Shown piece after piece: positions 9,201 through 17,038 of a stretch of 46,623 nucleotides of DNA. The notes beneath the pieces were generated by a model. The model was not told where the DNA came from. It ran no database searches and saw nothing but the letters and a program-made list of their open reading frames with translations. Source of the DNA: Mycobacterium sp. E787 (GTDB taxonomy: Bacteria > Actinomycetota > Actinomycetes > Mycobacteriales > Mycobacteriaceae); contig NZ_LZKL01000041.1 of NCBI RefSeq assembly GCF_001668725.1, positions 1 to 46,623 on the forward strand, in the 5' to 3' direction. Made by a program: the position numbers and the translations under genes. Each line of letters starts with the position of its first letter. The first letter of the stretch is position 1.

Positions 9201-10457
9201 GCGGCCGGGAAGTGGCTGAGCGGTGTCATCGCCGCGCTGGCCCGTACGCCAACCCCGGCGGGCCGGGATGGCCGCGCGCCGGCGGCCGGGGCCACGACCG
9301 CCGCGCCGGCTCGGCCGGTGCACGGGCCTGCGGCGGTCGGATACAGCAAGAAGCATCCCCTGATCACCGACATGGCCCGCAACATCAGGCTGGGGCAGCC
9401 GCAGTCGGCAAAGGATGTGCGGCAGTTGGTGTTTCGCCTGCCCGAGGGCACGATCGCCTACGAGGCCGGTGACGCGCTAGGGGTGTGGCCGCGCAACAGC
9501 GACCGGCTGGTCGACGAGTGGCTATCCGTCACCGGACTGGACGGGCAGACCCCGGTCGAGGTCGGCGAGCACGGTCTGATGTCGTTGCGCTCCGCGCTCA
9601 CCGAGCGAATCGAGATCGCGCACATCAGCCGTGACCTGGTGCGGTTCGTGCAGGAGCGCACCGGCGATCAGAAACTCGCCGAGCTGTTGAAGCCGGAGAA
9701 CAAAGCCGACCTGAGCAATTGGGCGTGGGGCCGCCAGGCCATCGACCTGCTGGCGCAGCACCCGGTCTCGGCATCGGCCCACGAGTGGCTGAGGGTGCTC
9801 AAACGCCTTCAGCCGCGGCTGTATTCGATCTCGTCGAGCCCCAAGGAGTGGCCCGGCGAAGTTCACCTGACGGTCTCGCCGGTGCGCTACAACTTCCAGG
9901 GGGTGCCGCGCCGCGGGGTGTGTTCGACCTACCTTGCCGACCGCTCCCCCGGCGACCGGGTGGCCGTCTATTTGCAGCCGTCGAGCAACTTCCGGCCCCC
10001 CGCCGACCCGGACACCGCGATGATCATGATCGGTCCGGGCACCGGGATCGCGCCCTTCCGCGCCTTCCTGCAGGAGCGCCGGGCGCTCGGCCACACCGGT
10101 CCCAATTGGCTGTTCTTCGGCGAACAGCACGCCGCCACCGACTACTACTACCGCGACGAGATCGAACAGATGCGCGCCGACGGCCTGCTCACCGAGCTGG
10201 ACCTGGCGTTCTCCCGCGACCAGCGCGACAAGGTCTACGTGCAGCACCTGATGCGCGACCGCGGGGAGCAGCTGTGGCGCTGGCTGCAGGACGGCGCACA
10301 GCTGTACGTCTGCGGTAACGCCGACCCGATGGCCAAGGACGTCGACCGCACGCTCTGCGAGATCGCCGCCCGGCACGGCAACCTCGAGCCGGACGCGGCG
10401 CGGGCCTACGTCCAGGCGCTGGCCGCCGACAAGCGCTACCACCGCGACGTCTACTAA
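6237..10457 (+). CDS. Assimilatory nitrate reductase fused to CysJ-type flavoprotein reductase
   Basis: A 1406-residue two-part enzyme. Residues 1-730 form a molybdopterin oxidoreductase of the NarB/NasA type: 4Fe-4S cysteines C17, C20, C24 and C58, a likely molybdenum ligand C151 in SRLCMAS, and a dinucleotide-binding domain around [14 protein letters not shown]. Residues about 860-1010 are a flavodoxin domain ([20 protein letters not shown]). This is followed by a CysJ-like FAD domain ([12 protein letters not shown] near 1194) and an NADPH-binding domain ([12 protein letters not shown] near 1265). The enzyme should reduce nitrate to nitrite in the cytoplasm with electrons from NADPH through FAD and FMN in the same chain. 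A linker at about 740-850 joins the parts. The GTG start has a good Shine-Dalgarno (GGGGAGGA). Regulation by GlnR is predicted. A fused nitrate reductase of this kind has, as I recall, been studied in fast-growing mycobacteria as NasN; this was not checked. Confidence 0.9.
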   Translation: MATKPHGAPGDAVNSLCAYCGVGCGMVLQVTTDPQSGRRHVAKSIGSTSHPANFGRLCTKGATTSDMLAAPGRLDSAYARADRGESLEPVDMDAALTRSAKRLRAIIERHGPDSFAMYVSGQMSLEAQYLANKLTKGFIRTNQIESNSRLCMASAGSGYKLSLGADGPPGSYRDFEHADLFLVIGSNMADCHPILFLRMMERVKAGAKLIVVDPRRTATAEKADLFLQIAPGTDLALLNGLLHLIVANGQTDPHFIAHFTEGWEAMPNFLEQYTPEKVSEITGLPTEDLRTAARWIGDAENFLSCWTMGLNQSTHGTWNTNAICNLHLATGTICKRGSGPFSLTGQPNAMGGREMGYMGPGLPGQRSVLSAPDRDFVEDVWGIPRGSLRTEVGTGTVDMFSRMADGAIKACWIICTNPVASVANRKTVLAGLERADLVITQDAFLETETSEYADIVLPAALWTESEGVMINSERNLTLFQPAVRAPGQALPDWQIIARIACEMGFSDSFSYDSAEQVFEEIKRFWNPATGYDLRGASYERLRQTPLQWPCPPQGTGDRNPIRYLNDGISQTRLVREDGSVPRLAFPTPSGRAVFFARPHLPPKEMPDDDYPFLLNTGRLPHQWHTMTKTGKVAKLTKLNPGPFVEIHPDDAARLQISEGDFVEVASRRGRAVLPAVVTDRVRPGNCFAPFHWNDAFGEYLSINAVTNDAVDPISHQPEFKACAVALVKVAAEPDPVTEAETTVAAGTLLPGQEISVSHVDALAEMFGVADEPAPAFDERGRSYLAGMLAGLRSEAGRRAGGVPTLPVSAPFDSRTRLWVDGVLAGMFARSAGARMVPELPDGTPTGPRPQPGSAPGRAPVVVLWASQTGNAEELATEIAARLGEANVPAALHSMDDFPIAELPTTREVLLITSTTGDGDPPDNGAGLWRALTSGSPPRFTDTRYAVLALGDSNYDDFCGHGRKLDERLAQLGATRIVDRVDCEPDYDDAAGKWLSGVIAALARTPTPAGRDGRAPAAGATTAAPARPVHGPAAVGYSKKHPLITDMARNIRLGQPQSAKDVRQLVFRLPEGTIAYEAGDALGVWPRNSDRLVDEWLSVTGLDGQTPVEVGEHGLMSLRSALTERIEIAHISRDLVRFVQERTGDQKLAELLKPENKADLSNWAWGRQAIDLLAQHPVSASAHEWLRVLKRLQPRLYSISSSPKEWPGEVHLTVSPVRYNFQGVPRRGVCSTYLADRSPGDRVAVYLQPSSNFRPPADPDTAMIMIGPGTGIAPFRAFLQERRALGHTGPNWLFFGEQHAATDYYYRDEIEQMRADGLLTELDLAFSRDQRDKVYVQHLMRDRGEQLWRWLQDGAQLYVCGNADPMAKDVDRTLCEIAARHGNLEPDAARAYVQALAADKRYHRDVY

Positions 10458-10476
10458 AGCGCCCGCCCGAGCGCCT

Positions 10477-10514
10477 GTAATACGACGGAAACGTCGCACA
10501 CCCGCCGCCGAAAC
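10477..10514 (+). promoter_or_regulatory. Second GlnR box, upstream of the reductase remnant
   Basis: Half-sites GTAAT (10477-10481), GAAAC (10488-10492), CACCC (10499-10503) and GAAAC (10510-10514), again spaced by exactly 6 nt. The flanks also resemble the region before the nitrate reductase gene (GCCGAAACATC then a GTCGCACCATTG / GCCGCACCATTA block, then a GTCGAGG / CTCGAGG Shine-Dalgarno area). The two leaders are therefore probably duplicates. Confidence 0.75.
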
Positions 10515-10560
10515 ATCCCCGTCGCACCATTGCCTCATCTGGTTGCGTCGAGGAGGGGCC

Positions 10561-10848
10561 GTGAGCGTCGCTCGGGAGTGTGATGGGCCCGACCGGGTCA
10601 TGAAAAGCGTCTGCCCGCTGCGGTGCCCGCGGCATCCCGAAGGCCGGGCGTCGGCCGCCGGCCAGGTCGATTGGGCGGGGCTGCCCGTCAACCTCGACAT
10701 GGCGTTCTCCAGGGAGAAGCGCGACAAGGTCTACGTGCAACACGTGATGCGCAAGCAGGGCAGCCAGCTGTGGCGGTGGGTGCACGGCGACGCGCAGGTG
10801 TGCGTCTGCGAAAACGCGGTCGACGACCTCACCAGCACCAACCAGTAA
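10561..10848 (+). pseudogene. Remnant of a second CysJ/nitrate-reductase-type gene (95-codon intact frame)
   Basis: The frame starts with GTG at 10561 behind a GAGGAGG ribosome binding site. Residues about 48-89 align without gaps to residues 1321-1362 of the preceding fusion enzyme ([20 protein letters not shown] against [20 protein letters not shown]), 28 of 42 identical by my count. This block is part of the NADPH-binding end of CysJ. The sequence stops soon after VCVCENA and lacks the rest of the domain. The first 45 residues (MKSVCPLRCPRHPEG and flanks) do not align. The simplest reading is a paralogue reduced by internal deletion to its first and near-last codons, with promoter and start retained. 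A functional small protein cannot be excluded because the frame is uninterrupted and has expression signals. Confidence 0.65.
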
Positions 10849-10885
10849 TCGCCGGCGGCGCCTCCGGCGCATCCGTGCCCACGAA

Positions 10886-10934
10886 ACATAAACCGCTGCG
10901 TTGCTTTGCGGCGTGTCATCGCAGACGTTTATGT
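10886..10934. terminator. Long stem-loop between convergent units
   Basis: ACATAAACCGCTGCG (10886-10900) is matched by the inverted arm CGCAGACGTTTATGT (10920-10934) with two mismatches and a 19-nt loop; a few more pairs extend outwards. It lies between the stop of the reductase remnant (10848) and the stop of the 916-residue minus-strand gene (10986). The position suits a bidirectional terminator; there is no clear U-tract. A regulator site is possible. Confidence 0.45.
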
Positions 10935-10985
10935 GTCGCGGCCGCGAAGGCGATATGGTCTACCCGCAGCCGCGCGCACCCCCCT

Positions 10986-13736
10986 TCAGTCCACCTGGAC
11001 GGAAACGGTCTGGATCGCGTTGCCGCCGTACCCGAGGCGGTTCCATTCGGGCAGTTCAGGCTGCGTGTTCCCGGCCCGATCGGTGGCCCGCGCCCGCACG
11101 GTGGTGGCTCCGCGGACGTCGCAACGCGCGAACAACTCCCACCACTGCCAGCTGTGCCGCCGTCGTTCGCCGACGAGTCGGGCGGGCCGCCAGGGGCCCC
11201 CGCCGATGGAAACGTCCACGCGGTCGATCGGGGCGGCACCCGACCACGCGACGCCTCGGACGACGAATTCCCCGGCTGTCACCGAGGCGCCGTCGGAGGG
11301 CTGAGCGATCAGCGCGCGGACGCGCTGCAGGCGGACGGGCTCGCGAACGACGCGGCCATCACGCTCCCATTCGTAGTGGTAGCGCTTCGTCTGGAAGAAG
11401 GCCTCGAATGGACGGTCGATCACCTCGATCTCGGTCAGCCATTTGACCGATGCGACGGAATACCATCCGGGCACGATGAGCCGGACGGGACGGCCATGCT
11501 GCAGCGGCAGCGGTTCACCGTTCATCGCGTACGCGATGAGCGTGCCGGAGTCGCGTGCGTCGTCGAGGGACAAGGCGCGCTCGAACCGCACGGGCGCGGT
11601 CGCGCCGTCGACCAATCCCGTGTCGGCACCGCGAAATACGACGTGGTGAGCGCCGGGCGCCACGCCCGCACGATCCAAGACCTCCGCGAGAGGTACACCG
11701 GTCCATTCGGCCGTGCTCGCTGCCCCGAAATGCCACTGCTCGCCGTCGACGGGCGGATCGAAGCGGACCCGCCCGTTGCCCGCGCATTCCAGCGTGGCGA
11801 CCAGCGACTGCGCCGGCAGATTGTGCAGATCGCGCAGGCGCAGGCGCAACGGCCGATCGACCAGCCCGCTGACCGTCAATTCATACCGCTCGGGATCCAA
11901 CACCGGCGTGGTGAAGTGGTTACGCACGTAAAAGTGGTTGGCGGGCATGACGACACCGCCTACCAGCGCCGCCAGCGAGGTCTCGCAGTTCAGCGGATCC
12001 TCGCGGTGCACAACAAGTCCGGGGTATCCGCCGTCGTTGACGACCGGCAACCCGACGGCCCCCCATGCGCACATGCCGCCGGCGAGATTCACCGCATCGA
12101 AGCCCGACCGGCGAAGCGACGCCGCCACCGCCGCCGAACGCCCGCCCGACCGGCAGACCACAACGATGCAGCGGTCGCGCGGCAGTTCGTGTTGTCGAGT
12201 ACGCACGCGGCCGGCCGGCATCAGCATCGCGGTCGGCGCGTGCTCGGTACACCATTCGTGGGGCTCCCGCACATCAAGCAGCAGCGCCCCCGCGTCAACC
12301 AGGGCCTTGGCCGCTCGGGGGCCGACCCGCGGTGCGTCGGAGGCGATCTCATCGCGATCCGACACCGGGAAGCCGGCGTCTTGCCAGGCGCCAAACCCGC
12401 CAACCACGTCCGACACGTCGTCAAAGCCCGCGGACCGCAGAACGCTGGCCGCCACCATCGAGCGGTAGCCGCTGGCGCAGTAAACGACAACCGGTGCGCT
12501 CGGATCCAGCGCCGTCAACGAATCCGTCAGCGCCGGCAACGGCATGGTCCGCGCACCGGGGATGACGCCGTCCGCCGCCTCCTGCGGGCCGCGGACGTCC
12601 AGCAGTTGCAGATCGGGCTCCAACCCGCGCAGTTCGGCGAGCTGCCCGACGGTCAATCGCGGGGTGCTCTCGACGAGATCCGGCCGGTGAGCGAAAACCG
12701 TTGCGAGGTCGCGCAACTGACCGATCACCCGATCAAAGCCCACACGGGACAGGCGGGTCTTGGACTCACCCGCCAGGGTAGGGTCGCCGACCAAAACGAT
12801 GCCGCGATCCGGCGACAAGACGGTTCCGGCCCACTCGGCGAAGCGTCCTCGCAGGCCGACGTTGACCGCACCGCGGAGATGCCGCGCCGCGAAGTCATCG
12901 GGCTCCCTGCCGTCCAGCAGAATCGCACCGGCCTCTGCGTGCCGGCGCACCTCCTCGATGTCCAGCAACGAGGGCTGATTTTCGTCGAGCAGCGGGCGCA
13001 CCTGGCGATTTCGGTGAGCCGCGAAGGAAAAGTAGCGCGGCTGCACCGGCTGGCCCTCGGTGATCGCTGCGACGAATTGATCCACACCGCCGGCCCGCAG
13101 CGCATAGTTGGACCGCCGTTGCTCGCCGATCGTCGAACTTGTCTCGCTCGACAGCCGCTTTCCGCACATCGAGCCGGCGCCATGTGCGGGGAACACGCGC
13201 GTCGCGTCCGGCAGCCTCAGGAGCTTGGTCCGCAACGATCCATAAAGCGTTGCGGCGAGTGCGTCCGCCGATACACCGGAAGCGACGAGAAGATCCGGGC
13301 GCCCGACATCACCGACGAACAGTGTGTCGCCGGTGAGCACGCCGTACGGTGCCTCGTCGTCGGCGTGCTCGTAGACCACGACACAGATCGACTCGGGGGT
13401 GTGACCGGGTGTCGCCAGGATTTCGAGGGCGACGTCTCCCAGCGAGATCCGTTGGCCGTCGTGCAGCGACTCGACCGGGAAGTCGACGTCGGCGCCCTCG
13501 CCAAAACAGATTCGCGCTCCGGTGGCCGCCGCGAGTTCCAAGTGGCCGCTCAAAAAGTCGGCGTGGATATGGGTCTCGATGACCCGGTCGATCTGAAGCC
13601 CGCGCTCCGCCGCTTCGCGGAGGTACTCGTCGACGTCGCGGCGCGGGTCGACGACGACCGCTCGCCGGGTGGTCTCATCGCCGATCAGATACGAAGCGTG
13701 CGACAAACACTCCAGGTAGTGCTGCGTGAAGATCAT
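10986..13736 (-). CDS. Persulfide dioxygenase - triple rhodanese - sulfite oxidase fusion
   Basis: A 916-residue protein without signal peptide. Residues 1-235 are a metallo-beta-lactamase-fold persulfide dioxygenase of the CstB/ETHE1 group: THIHADFLSGH (H56, H58, D60), H112 in TPGHT, D137 in TGDTLF, H185 in PAHG. Residues 260-355 are a rhodanese fold with no cysteine at the active loop (VLVGDP), as in the pseudo-rhodanese of CstB. Residues 362-460 and 470-570 are rhodaneses with active cysteines C420 (VVYCASGYRS) and C528 (VVCRSGGRS). Residues 578-790 are a sulfite-oxidase-type molybdopterin domain with the Mo-binding cysteine C651 (LECAGNGR), and 800-916 its dimerisation domain. Together these could oxidise persulfide sulfur to sulfite, exchange it with thiosulfate, and oxidise sulfite to sulfate. 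No haem domain is present, so the electron acceptor is unknown. The start has a GGGAAG site and lies 21 nt after the CAP gene, so it is probably the last gene of the mce operon. Confidence 0.9.
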   Translation of the reverse strand: MIFTQHYLECLSHASYLIGDETTRRAVVVDPRRDVDEYLREAAERGLQIDRVIETHIHADFLSGHLELAAATGARICFGEGADVDFPVESLHDGQRISLGDVALEILATPGHTPESICVVVYEHADDEAPYGVLTGDTLFVGDVGRPDLLVASGVSADALAATLYGSLRTKLLRLPDATRVFPAHGAGSMCGKRLSSETSSTIGEQRRSNYALRAGGVDQFVAAITEGQPVQPRYFSFAAHRNRQVRPLLDENQPSLLDIEEVRRHAEAGAILLDGREPDDFAARHLRGAVNVGLRGRFAEWAGTVLSPDRGIVLVGDPTLAGESKTRLSRVGFDRVIGQLRDLATVFAHRPDLVESTPRLTVGQLAELRGLEPDLQLLDVRGPQEAADGVIPGARTMPLPALTDSLTALDPSAPVVVYCASGYRSMVAASVLRSAGFDDVSDVVGGFGAWQDAGFPVSDRDEIASDAPRVGPRAAKALVDAGALLLDVREPHEWCTEHAPTAMLMPAGRVRTRQHELPRDRCIVVVCRSGGRSAAVAASLRRSGFDAVNLAGGMCAWGAVGLPVVNDGGYPGLVVHREDPLNCETSLAALVGGVVMPANHFYVRNHFTTPVLDPERYELTVSGLVDRPLRLRLRDLHNLPAQSLVATLECAGNGRVRFDPPVDGEQWHFGAASTAEWTGVPLAEVLDRAGVAPGAHHVVFRGADTGLVDGATAPVRFERALSLDDARDSGTLIAYAMNGEPLPLQHGRPVRLIVPGWYSVASVKWLTEIEVIDRPFEAFFQTKRYHYEWERDGRVVREPVRLQRVRALIAQPSDGASVTAGEFVVRGVAWSGAAPIDRVDVSIGGGPWRPARLVGERRRHSWQWWELFARCDVRGATTVRARATDRAGNTQPELPEWNRLGYGGNAIQTVSVQVD

Positions 13737-13757
13737 CCACTTCCCTTTCGTCGATCG

Positions 13758-14273
13758 TCACCGGGTGTGCGAAGCGGGCTGTCCGTAGACGGCCACGACG
13801 ACGGTGCGGTCCAGGCTGTTGTCGGACCACACCCCGATGCTGGTGTTCGCACAGTCACGGATGATCGCCATGTCGTCGGGGTTGTAGTACCACTGGTTGA
13901 CGAGTTCGAGGCTGCTCATGGCCAGGGCCGGGTTGATCGCGACCGTCTCGGCGGCCCTGCCGTTGAAGCCGGCGGCGTTGGCCCGGTCCTGCGGCGTGGA
14001 CCCGTCGGACCCGATGTCGCCGTTGATGTTCCGGTTGTTGATCATGTCCTCGGCGTGCCACTCGGCGGCGAGCGTCAGCGCATTGTTGCGGATGACGTCG
14101 TTGGTGCAGCCCGCCTGGTGCTGCAGGGTGTAGACGGCGGACACGACGGCGCTGTTGAGCCGCTTGTTGTCGGCGTGGGCGACTTCGGCCATCGACACCG
14201 CGGCGCACGCGGCGACGACGGCGGCGACCACCAACCGGACCGGACCGCGCACCCGAACCACCACGTCCCGCAT
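13758..14273 (-). CDS. Secreted CAP/SCP-domain protein
   Basis: A 171-residue protein with an N-terminal signal peptide ending near AEVAHA-DN. The rest matches the CAP (SCP/PR-1) fold in mycobacterial form: LAAEWHAEDMINN with the conserved His, ETVA with the conserved Glu, and SIGVWSDNSLDRTVVVAVYG at the end. CAP proteins bind lipids or act as surface factors; no enzyme activity can be assigned. The ATG at 14273 shares its A with the TGA of the upstream Mce-associated gene (TGATG), so the two are translationally coupled. A longer frame upstream adds ten residues in front of the signal peptide and was not used. A lipid-binding secreted protein would fit the mce importer, but this is inference. 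Confidence 0.8.
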   Translation of the reverse strand: MRDVVVRVRGPVRLVVAAVVAACAAVSMAEVAHADNKRLNSAVVSAVYTLQHQAGCTNDVIRNNALTLAAEWHAEDMINNRNINGDIGSDGSTPQDRANAAGFNGRAAETVAINPALAMSSLELVNQWYYNPDDMAIIRDCANTSIGVWSDNSLDRTVVVAVYGQPASHTR

Positions 14274-14887
14274 CACACCGGGTCGAAGTGCGAGACCAGC
14301 CACCGGCCGTTCACCTTGTCCAACGCCACCCGAATGACGGGCTGGGTGTCGGTCGGCACGCCATCACCGATGGTCACCGTTTGATTGGCGAACAACAGCA
14401 CCACCGCGTGGTCGGCGGTCACCGAAACGGGCGCCGCCGCAGTCACTTTGACCACCGCGGTGATGCGCTTTTCTTTGGCGCCCGGGATGACGACCTCGCG
14501 GATCAGCGTGGAGTAGGCGTCCTTGAACTCGCCGGTCAGCCGGTCGCGCGCCGCGCCGAGGTCCTTGTCCACCGACTCCGGCTTGTAGGACAGGAGCGCG
14601 ACGGTGTCGTCACTGGCCACCCGCACCGCTTCGGCCCGCGCCCCCGCGAGGTCGTCGGCCGAGCCGCCCGCCCACCTGAGGTACCCGGCTCCAAGCGCCA
14701 GCAGCAACGCCAATCCGGGCAGCACACCGAAAGCGATCACACGCTTCCACTCGATGCGCCGCTTCCCGCGCGCGCGGTCCTCCTCGGTGGCCTCCGCGTC
14801 ATCTTGGGTGGCCTCGTCGTCGACCACCACATCGTCGACATCGACATCGTCGGCACCGGTGTCGGTCTTGTCACTGAGGATCGTCAT
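14273..14887 (-). CDS. Mce-associated membrane protein (second)
   Basis: A 204-residue protein: a highly acidic cytoplasmic N-terminus (runs of DVDVDD/DDEATQDD), one membrane segment (VIAFGVLPGLALLLALGAGY) and a periplasmic domain of about 120 residues ending NGRWLVSHFDPV, typical of Mce-associated proteins (Mas/Mam). These stabilise or assemble the Mce lipid importer. The ATG at 14887 overlaps the stop of the preceding gene as ATGA, which settles the start over an upstream in-frame codon. Confidence 0.85.
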   Translation of the reverse strand: MTILSDKTDTGADDVDVDDVVVDDEATQDDAEATEEDRARGKRRIEWKRVIAFGVLPGLALLLALGAGYLRWAGGSADDLAGARAEAVRVASDDTVALLSYKPESVDKDLGAARDRLTGEFKDAYSTLIREVVIPGAKEKRITAVVKVTAAAPVSVTADHAVVLLFANQTVTIGDGVPTDTQPVIRVALDKVNGRWLVSHFDPV

Positions 14888-15531
14888 GGCACGAACACCA
14901 CGTTCGACACCTTGGGGTCGCCCGCGACCGAGCGGACCTCGATGCGCATGCGCCACTCTCGCGGCGCCTCCTCGCCGCCGGCGGTTCGTGATTTCACCGC
15001 CACCGCGACCAGCACCTGGGCGGCGTCACCCCGCTGCGATTCCAGACCCGCGTCCGTGACGGTGCCCTCCGATTTGGACTGCGCCGCCTTGACGACGTCG
15101 ATGAACGGCTTGGACCGTTGTTCGAAGTCGTCGCGGAACGCTCCGGTGGCCCCATCGAGGATCCGCTGCACGTCGGCCTCGGCCTCGGTGTAGTTGATCG
15201 TGGTGAGGTTCACCGCGGCCTGGCGGGCGGTCCGGACGAATGAGTCACGCCGGGCCTGCTCCTCGTGCTTCTGGAAGGCGTGGTATCCGAACCAGCCGGC
15301 CAACGCGGTCAACGCGGCCACGATGACGCTTCCGGCCACCAGGGCCGAGCCGACGTGGGTAAGCCGTCGACGCGACAGGCGGTCCCGCCAGAGCGACGGT
15401 GGCGGAACGGATTCGGTTCCGCCACCGTCGCTCTCATCGACATCGCCGCCGTTGTCGGCGTTGTCGGTGCCATTCTCGGTTGTGACACTGACGATTTCGC
15501 CGTCATCAGGGTTGTCCGGTTCGTCGGCCAT
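14884..15531 (-). CDS. Mce-associated membrane protein (first)
   Basis: A 215-residue protein with an acidic Asp/Gly/Asn-rich N-terminus, one membrane segment (VGSALVAGSVIVAALTALAG) and a periplasmic domain of the Mce-associated family ending RSVAGDPKVSNVVFVP. The start at 15531 has a strong AGGAG site seven bases upstream; the longer frame running back into mceF has no family similarity. It follows mceF after 37 nt and overlaps the next Mce-associated gene by ATGA. Two such genes after mceF are usual in mycobacterial mce operons. Confidence 0.85.
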   Translation of the reverse strand: MADEPDNPDDGEIVSVTTENGTDNADNGGDVDESDGGGTESVPPPSLWRDRLSRRRLTHVGSALVAGSVIVAALTALAGWFGYHAFQKHEEQARRDSFVRTARQAAVNLTTINYTEAEADVQRILDGATGAFRDDFEQRSKPFIDVVKAAQSKSEGTVTDAGLESQRGDAAQVLVAVAVKSRTAGGEEAPREWRMRIEVRSVAGDPKVSNVVFVP

Positions 15532-15568
15532 GTTGCTCCTCACTGTCCCGGCCCGGGGCCGGGACCAT

Positions 15569-17038
15569 CTACGGTTGCGGGACAAGAAGTGACTGCCAGT
15601 TCTTGGCACGGGGGTGCGACAGGTCGGACTCGGTGTAGCGGTGCCCGTCCGGCCCGGTGTAGTCGCCGGTGGCCGGGTCGTACGTCGCGACCGCCAACGG
15701 CGCGGGTGGCGGTGCGATCCCCCGCGGCGGTGGCAGCCGCGGATCCTGGCCCGGCGGGTACTGCGGAACGCCCTGGCCGCTGTAGGTGGCGTTGGGGTCG
15801 CCCTTCCAGTTGTAGCCGTCGTTGAGCGGCACGTAGTCTTCGTCGCTCTCACACAACTCGACCGTCGGCGCGCGCTTCCACGGCTTGGTCTCGCACGGAA
15901 TGTTGCGCGCTCCACGCACATTGAGCTCGGAGTCCTGCGGGACGCGGCAGTACAGCTCCGCGGCCGGCCGGTCCGGTGCGTCGACGTCGGCCGGTGAGCG
16001 GCGCTGGGTGGGCGGCAGGAAGCCCGTCGTGCATGGCGGCGGCAGGTTCAGGTTGAGGTTGAAATCGAGGTAGAAGCCCTTGTATTCCTGCTTGCTGTAC
16101 AAGTTGGGCACCAGGGCCGCCGACATCACCGCGATGCCCTGTGGAAGGAGCACAAGAATCTGCTCGATGTCGTGGCGGTACACCACGGCGATGTCGCCGA
16201 GGCTGACGAGGTTGGCCATCAGCACCGGCACGGCCGGTGCCACCCGATCGAACAGCGCGCGCCCTTCCTCCAGCCCGGAACTGCCTTGGGTCAACAGGTC
16301 TCGCACCGCCGCGTTCTGCGCCTTGAACTGCGCCATGATGGCCGAGGTGCGATTGGCCCACGTCCCGATCGCGTCGGAGGTCTGCACCTGCGAATTGAGT
16401 ACCGCGGGCGACTGGTCGATCAGGGCGGCGAGTGGGTCGGCGGTGCGTCCTCCCGCGGTGGCCAGCGCGGTGGACCCGTCGACGATCCGGGACAGCTCGG
16501 GTCCGAGTCCGCTGACGGCGCGATCCGTCTCGTCGATGACGGTGCGCAGGTTGTCTCGCGGGATCGCTTGCAGCGCACGGTTGGTCAAATCGAGGAGGTG
16601 CCCGATGTCAACCGGAACGTCGACCCGGCCGGCCGGGATGACATCGCCCGCACGCAGCGGCCGGGACTGTTCCCCCTCCTTGCCCGGCGGCGGGGTCAGA
16701 TCGATGTACTGCTCGCCGATCGCCGAGCGGCTGTGCACCGAGGCCTGGACATCGGAGGGCACTTTGACGCCCGACCGCAAGGCGAGCACGGCGCGCACGC
16801 CCGTCGCGGTGACGTCGACCGACTTGACCTGGCCGATGTCGGTGCCGCGATAGGTGACGACAGAGGTCGTGTAGAGCCCGCCCGAGGAGGGCAGGTCCAC
16901 GGTGACGGTGTACTCACCGATCCCGAACAGGGTTTGCGGCAACTTCATGAAGTTGAATGCCATTGCGCCACAGGAGACGACGGTGACCAAAGACAGCACG
17001 GCCAGCTGAATCCAGGTCCGGCGGTTCAGGCGCAGCAT
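15569..17038 (-). CDS. mceF: Mce family protein MceF
   Basis: A 489-residue MCE protein. The N-terminal membrane anchor (LAVLSLVTVVSCGAMAFNF) is followed by the MCE domain (about 40-125; VTYRGTDIGQVKSVDV, HSRSAIGEQYIDLTP), a long helical region, and a proline-rich C-terminal tail of about 130 residues with several cysteines. It is one of six different MCE subunits that together form the channel carrying lipids across the periplasm. The ATG directly follows the TGA of mceE. Which numbered mce operon this is cannot be decided by eye. Confidence 0.9.
   Translation of the reverse strand: MLRLNRRTWIQLAVLSLVTVVSCGAMAFNFMKLPQTLFGIGEYTVTVDLPSSGGLYTTSVVTYRGTDIGQVKSVDVTATGVRAVLALRSGVKVPSDVQASVHSRSAIGEQYIDLTPPPGKEGEQSRPLRAGDVIPAGRVDVPVDIGHLLDLTNRALQAIPRDNLRTVIDETDRAVSGLGPELSRIVDGSTALATAGGRTADPLAALIDQSPAVLNSQVQTSDAIGTWANRTSAIMAQFKAQNAAVRDLLTQGSSGLEEGRALFDRVAPAVPVLMANLVSLGDIAVVYRHDIEQILVLLPQGIAVMSAALVPNLYSKQEYKGFYLDFNLNLNLPPPCTTGFLPPTQRRSPADVDAPDRPAAELYCRVPQDSELNVRGARNIPCETKPWKRAPTVELCESDEDYVPLNDGYNWKGDPNATYSGQGVPQYPPGQDPRLPPPRGIAPPPAPLAVATYDPATGDYTGPDGHRYTESDLSHPRAKNWQSLLVPQP

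Noticed and set aside
10849..10985. Insertion-sequence remnant flanked by the inverted repeat
   Set aside because: Only about 50 bp lies within the repeat, there is no transposase fragment, and no target-site duplication was seen.
10623..14384. Long plus-strand open frame antisense to the sulfur-oxidation fusion and CAP gene
   Set aside because: Translation is Arg/Gly/His-rich without motifs, while the minus strand carries clear catalytic motifs throughout.
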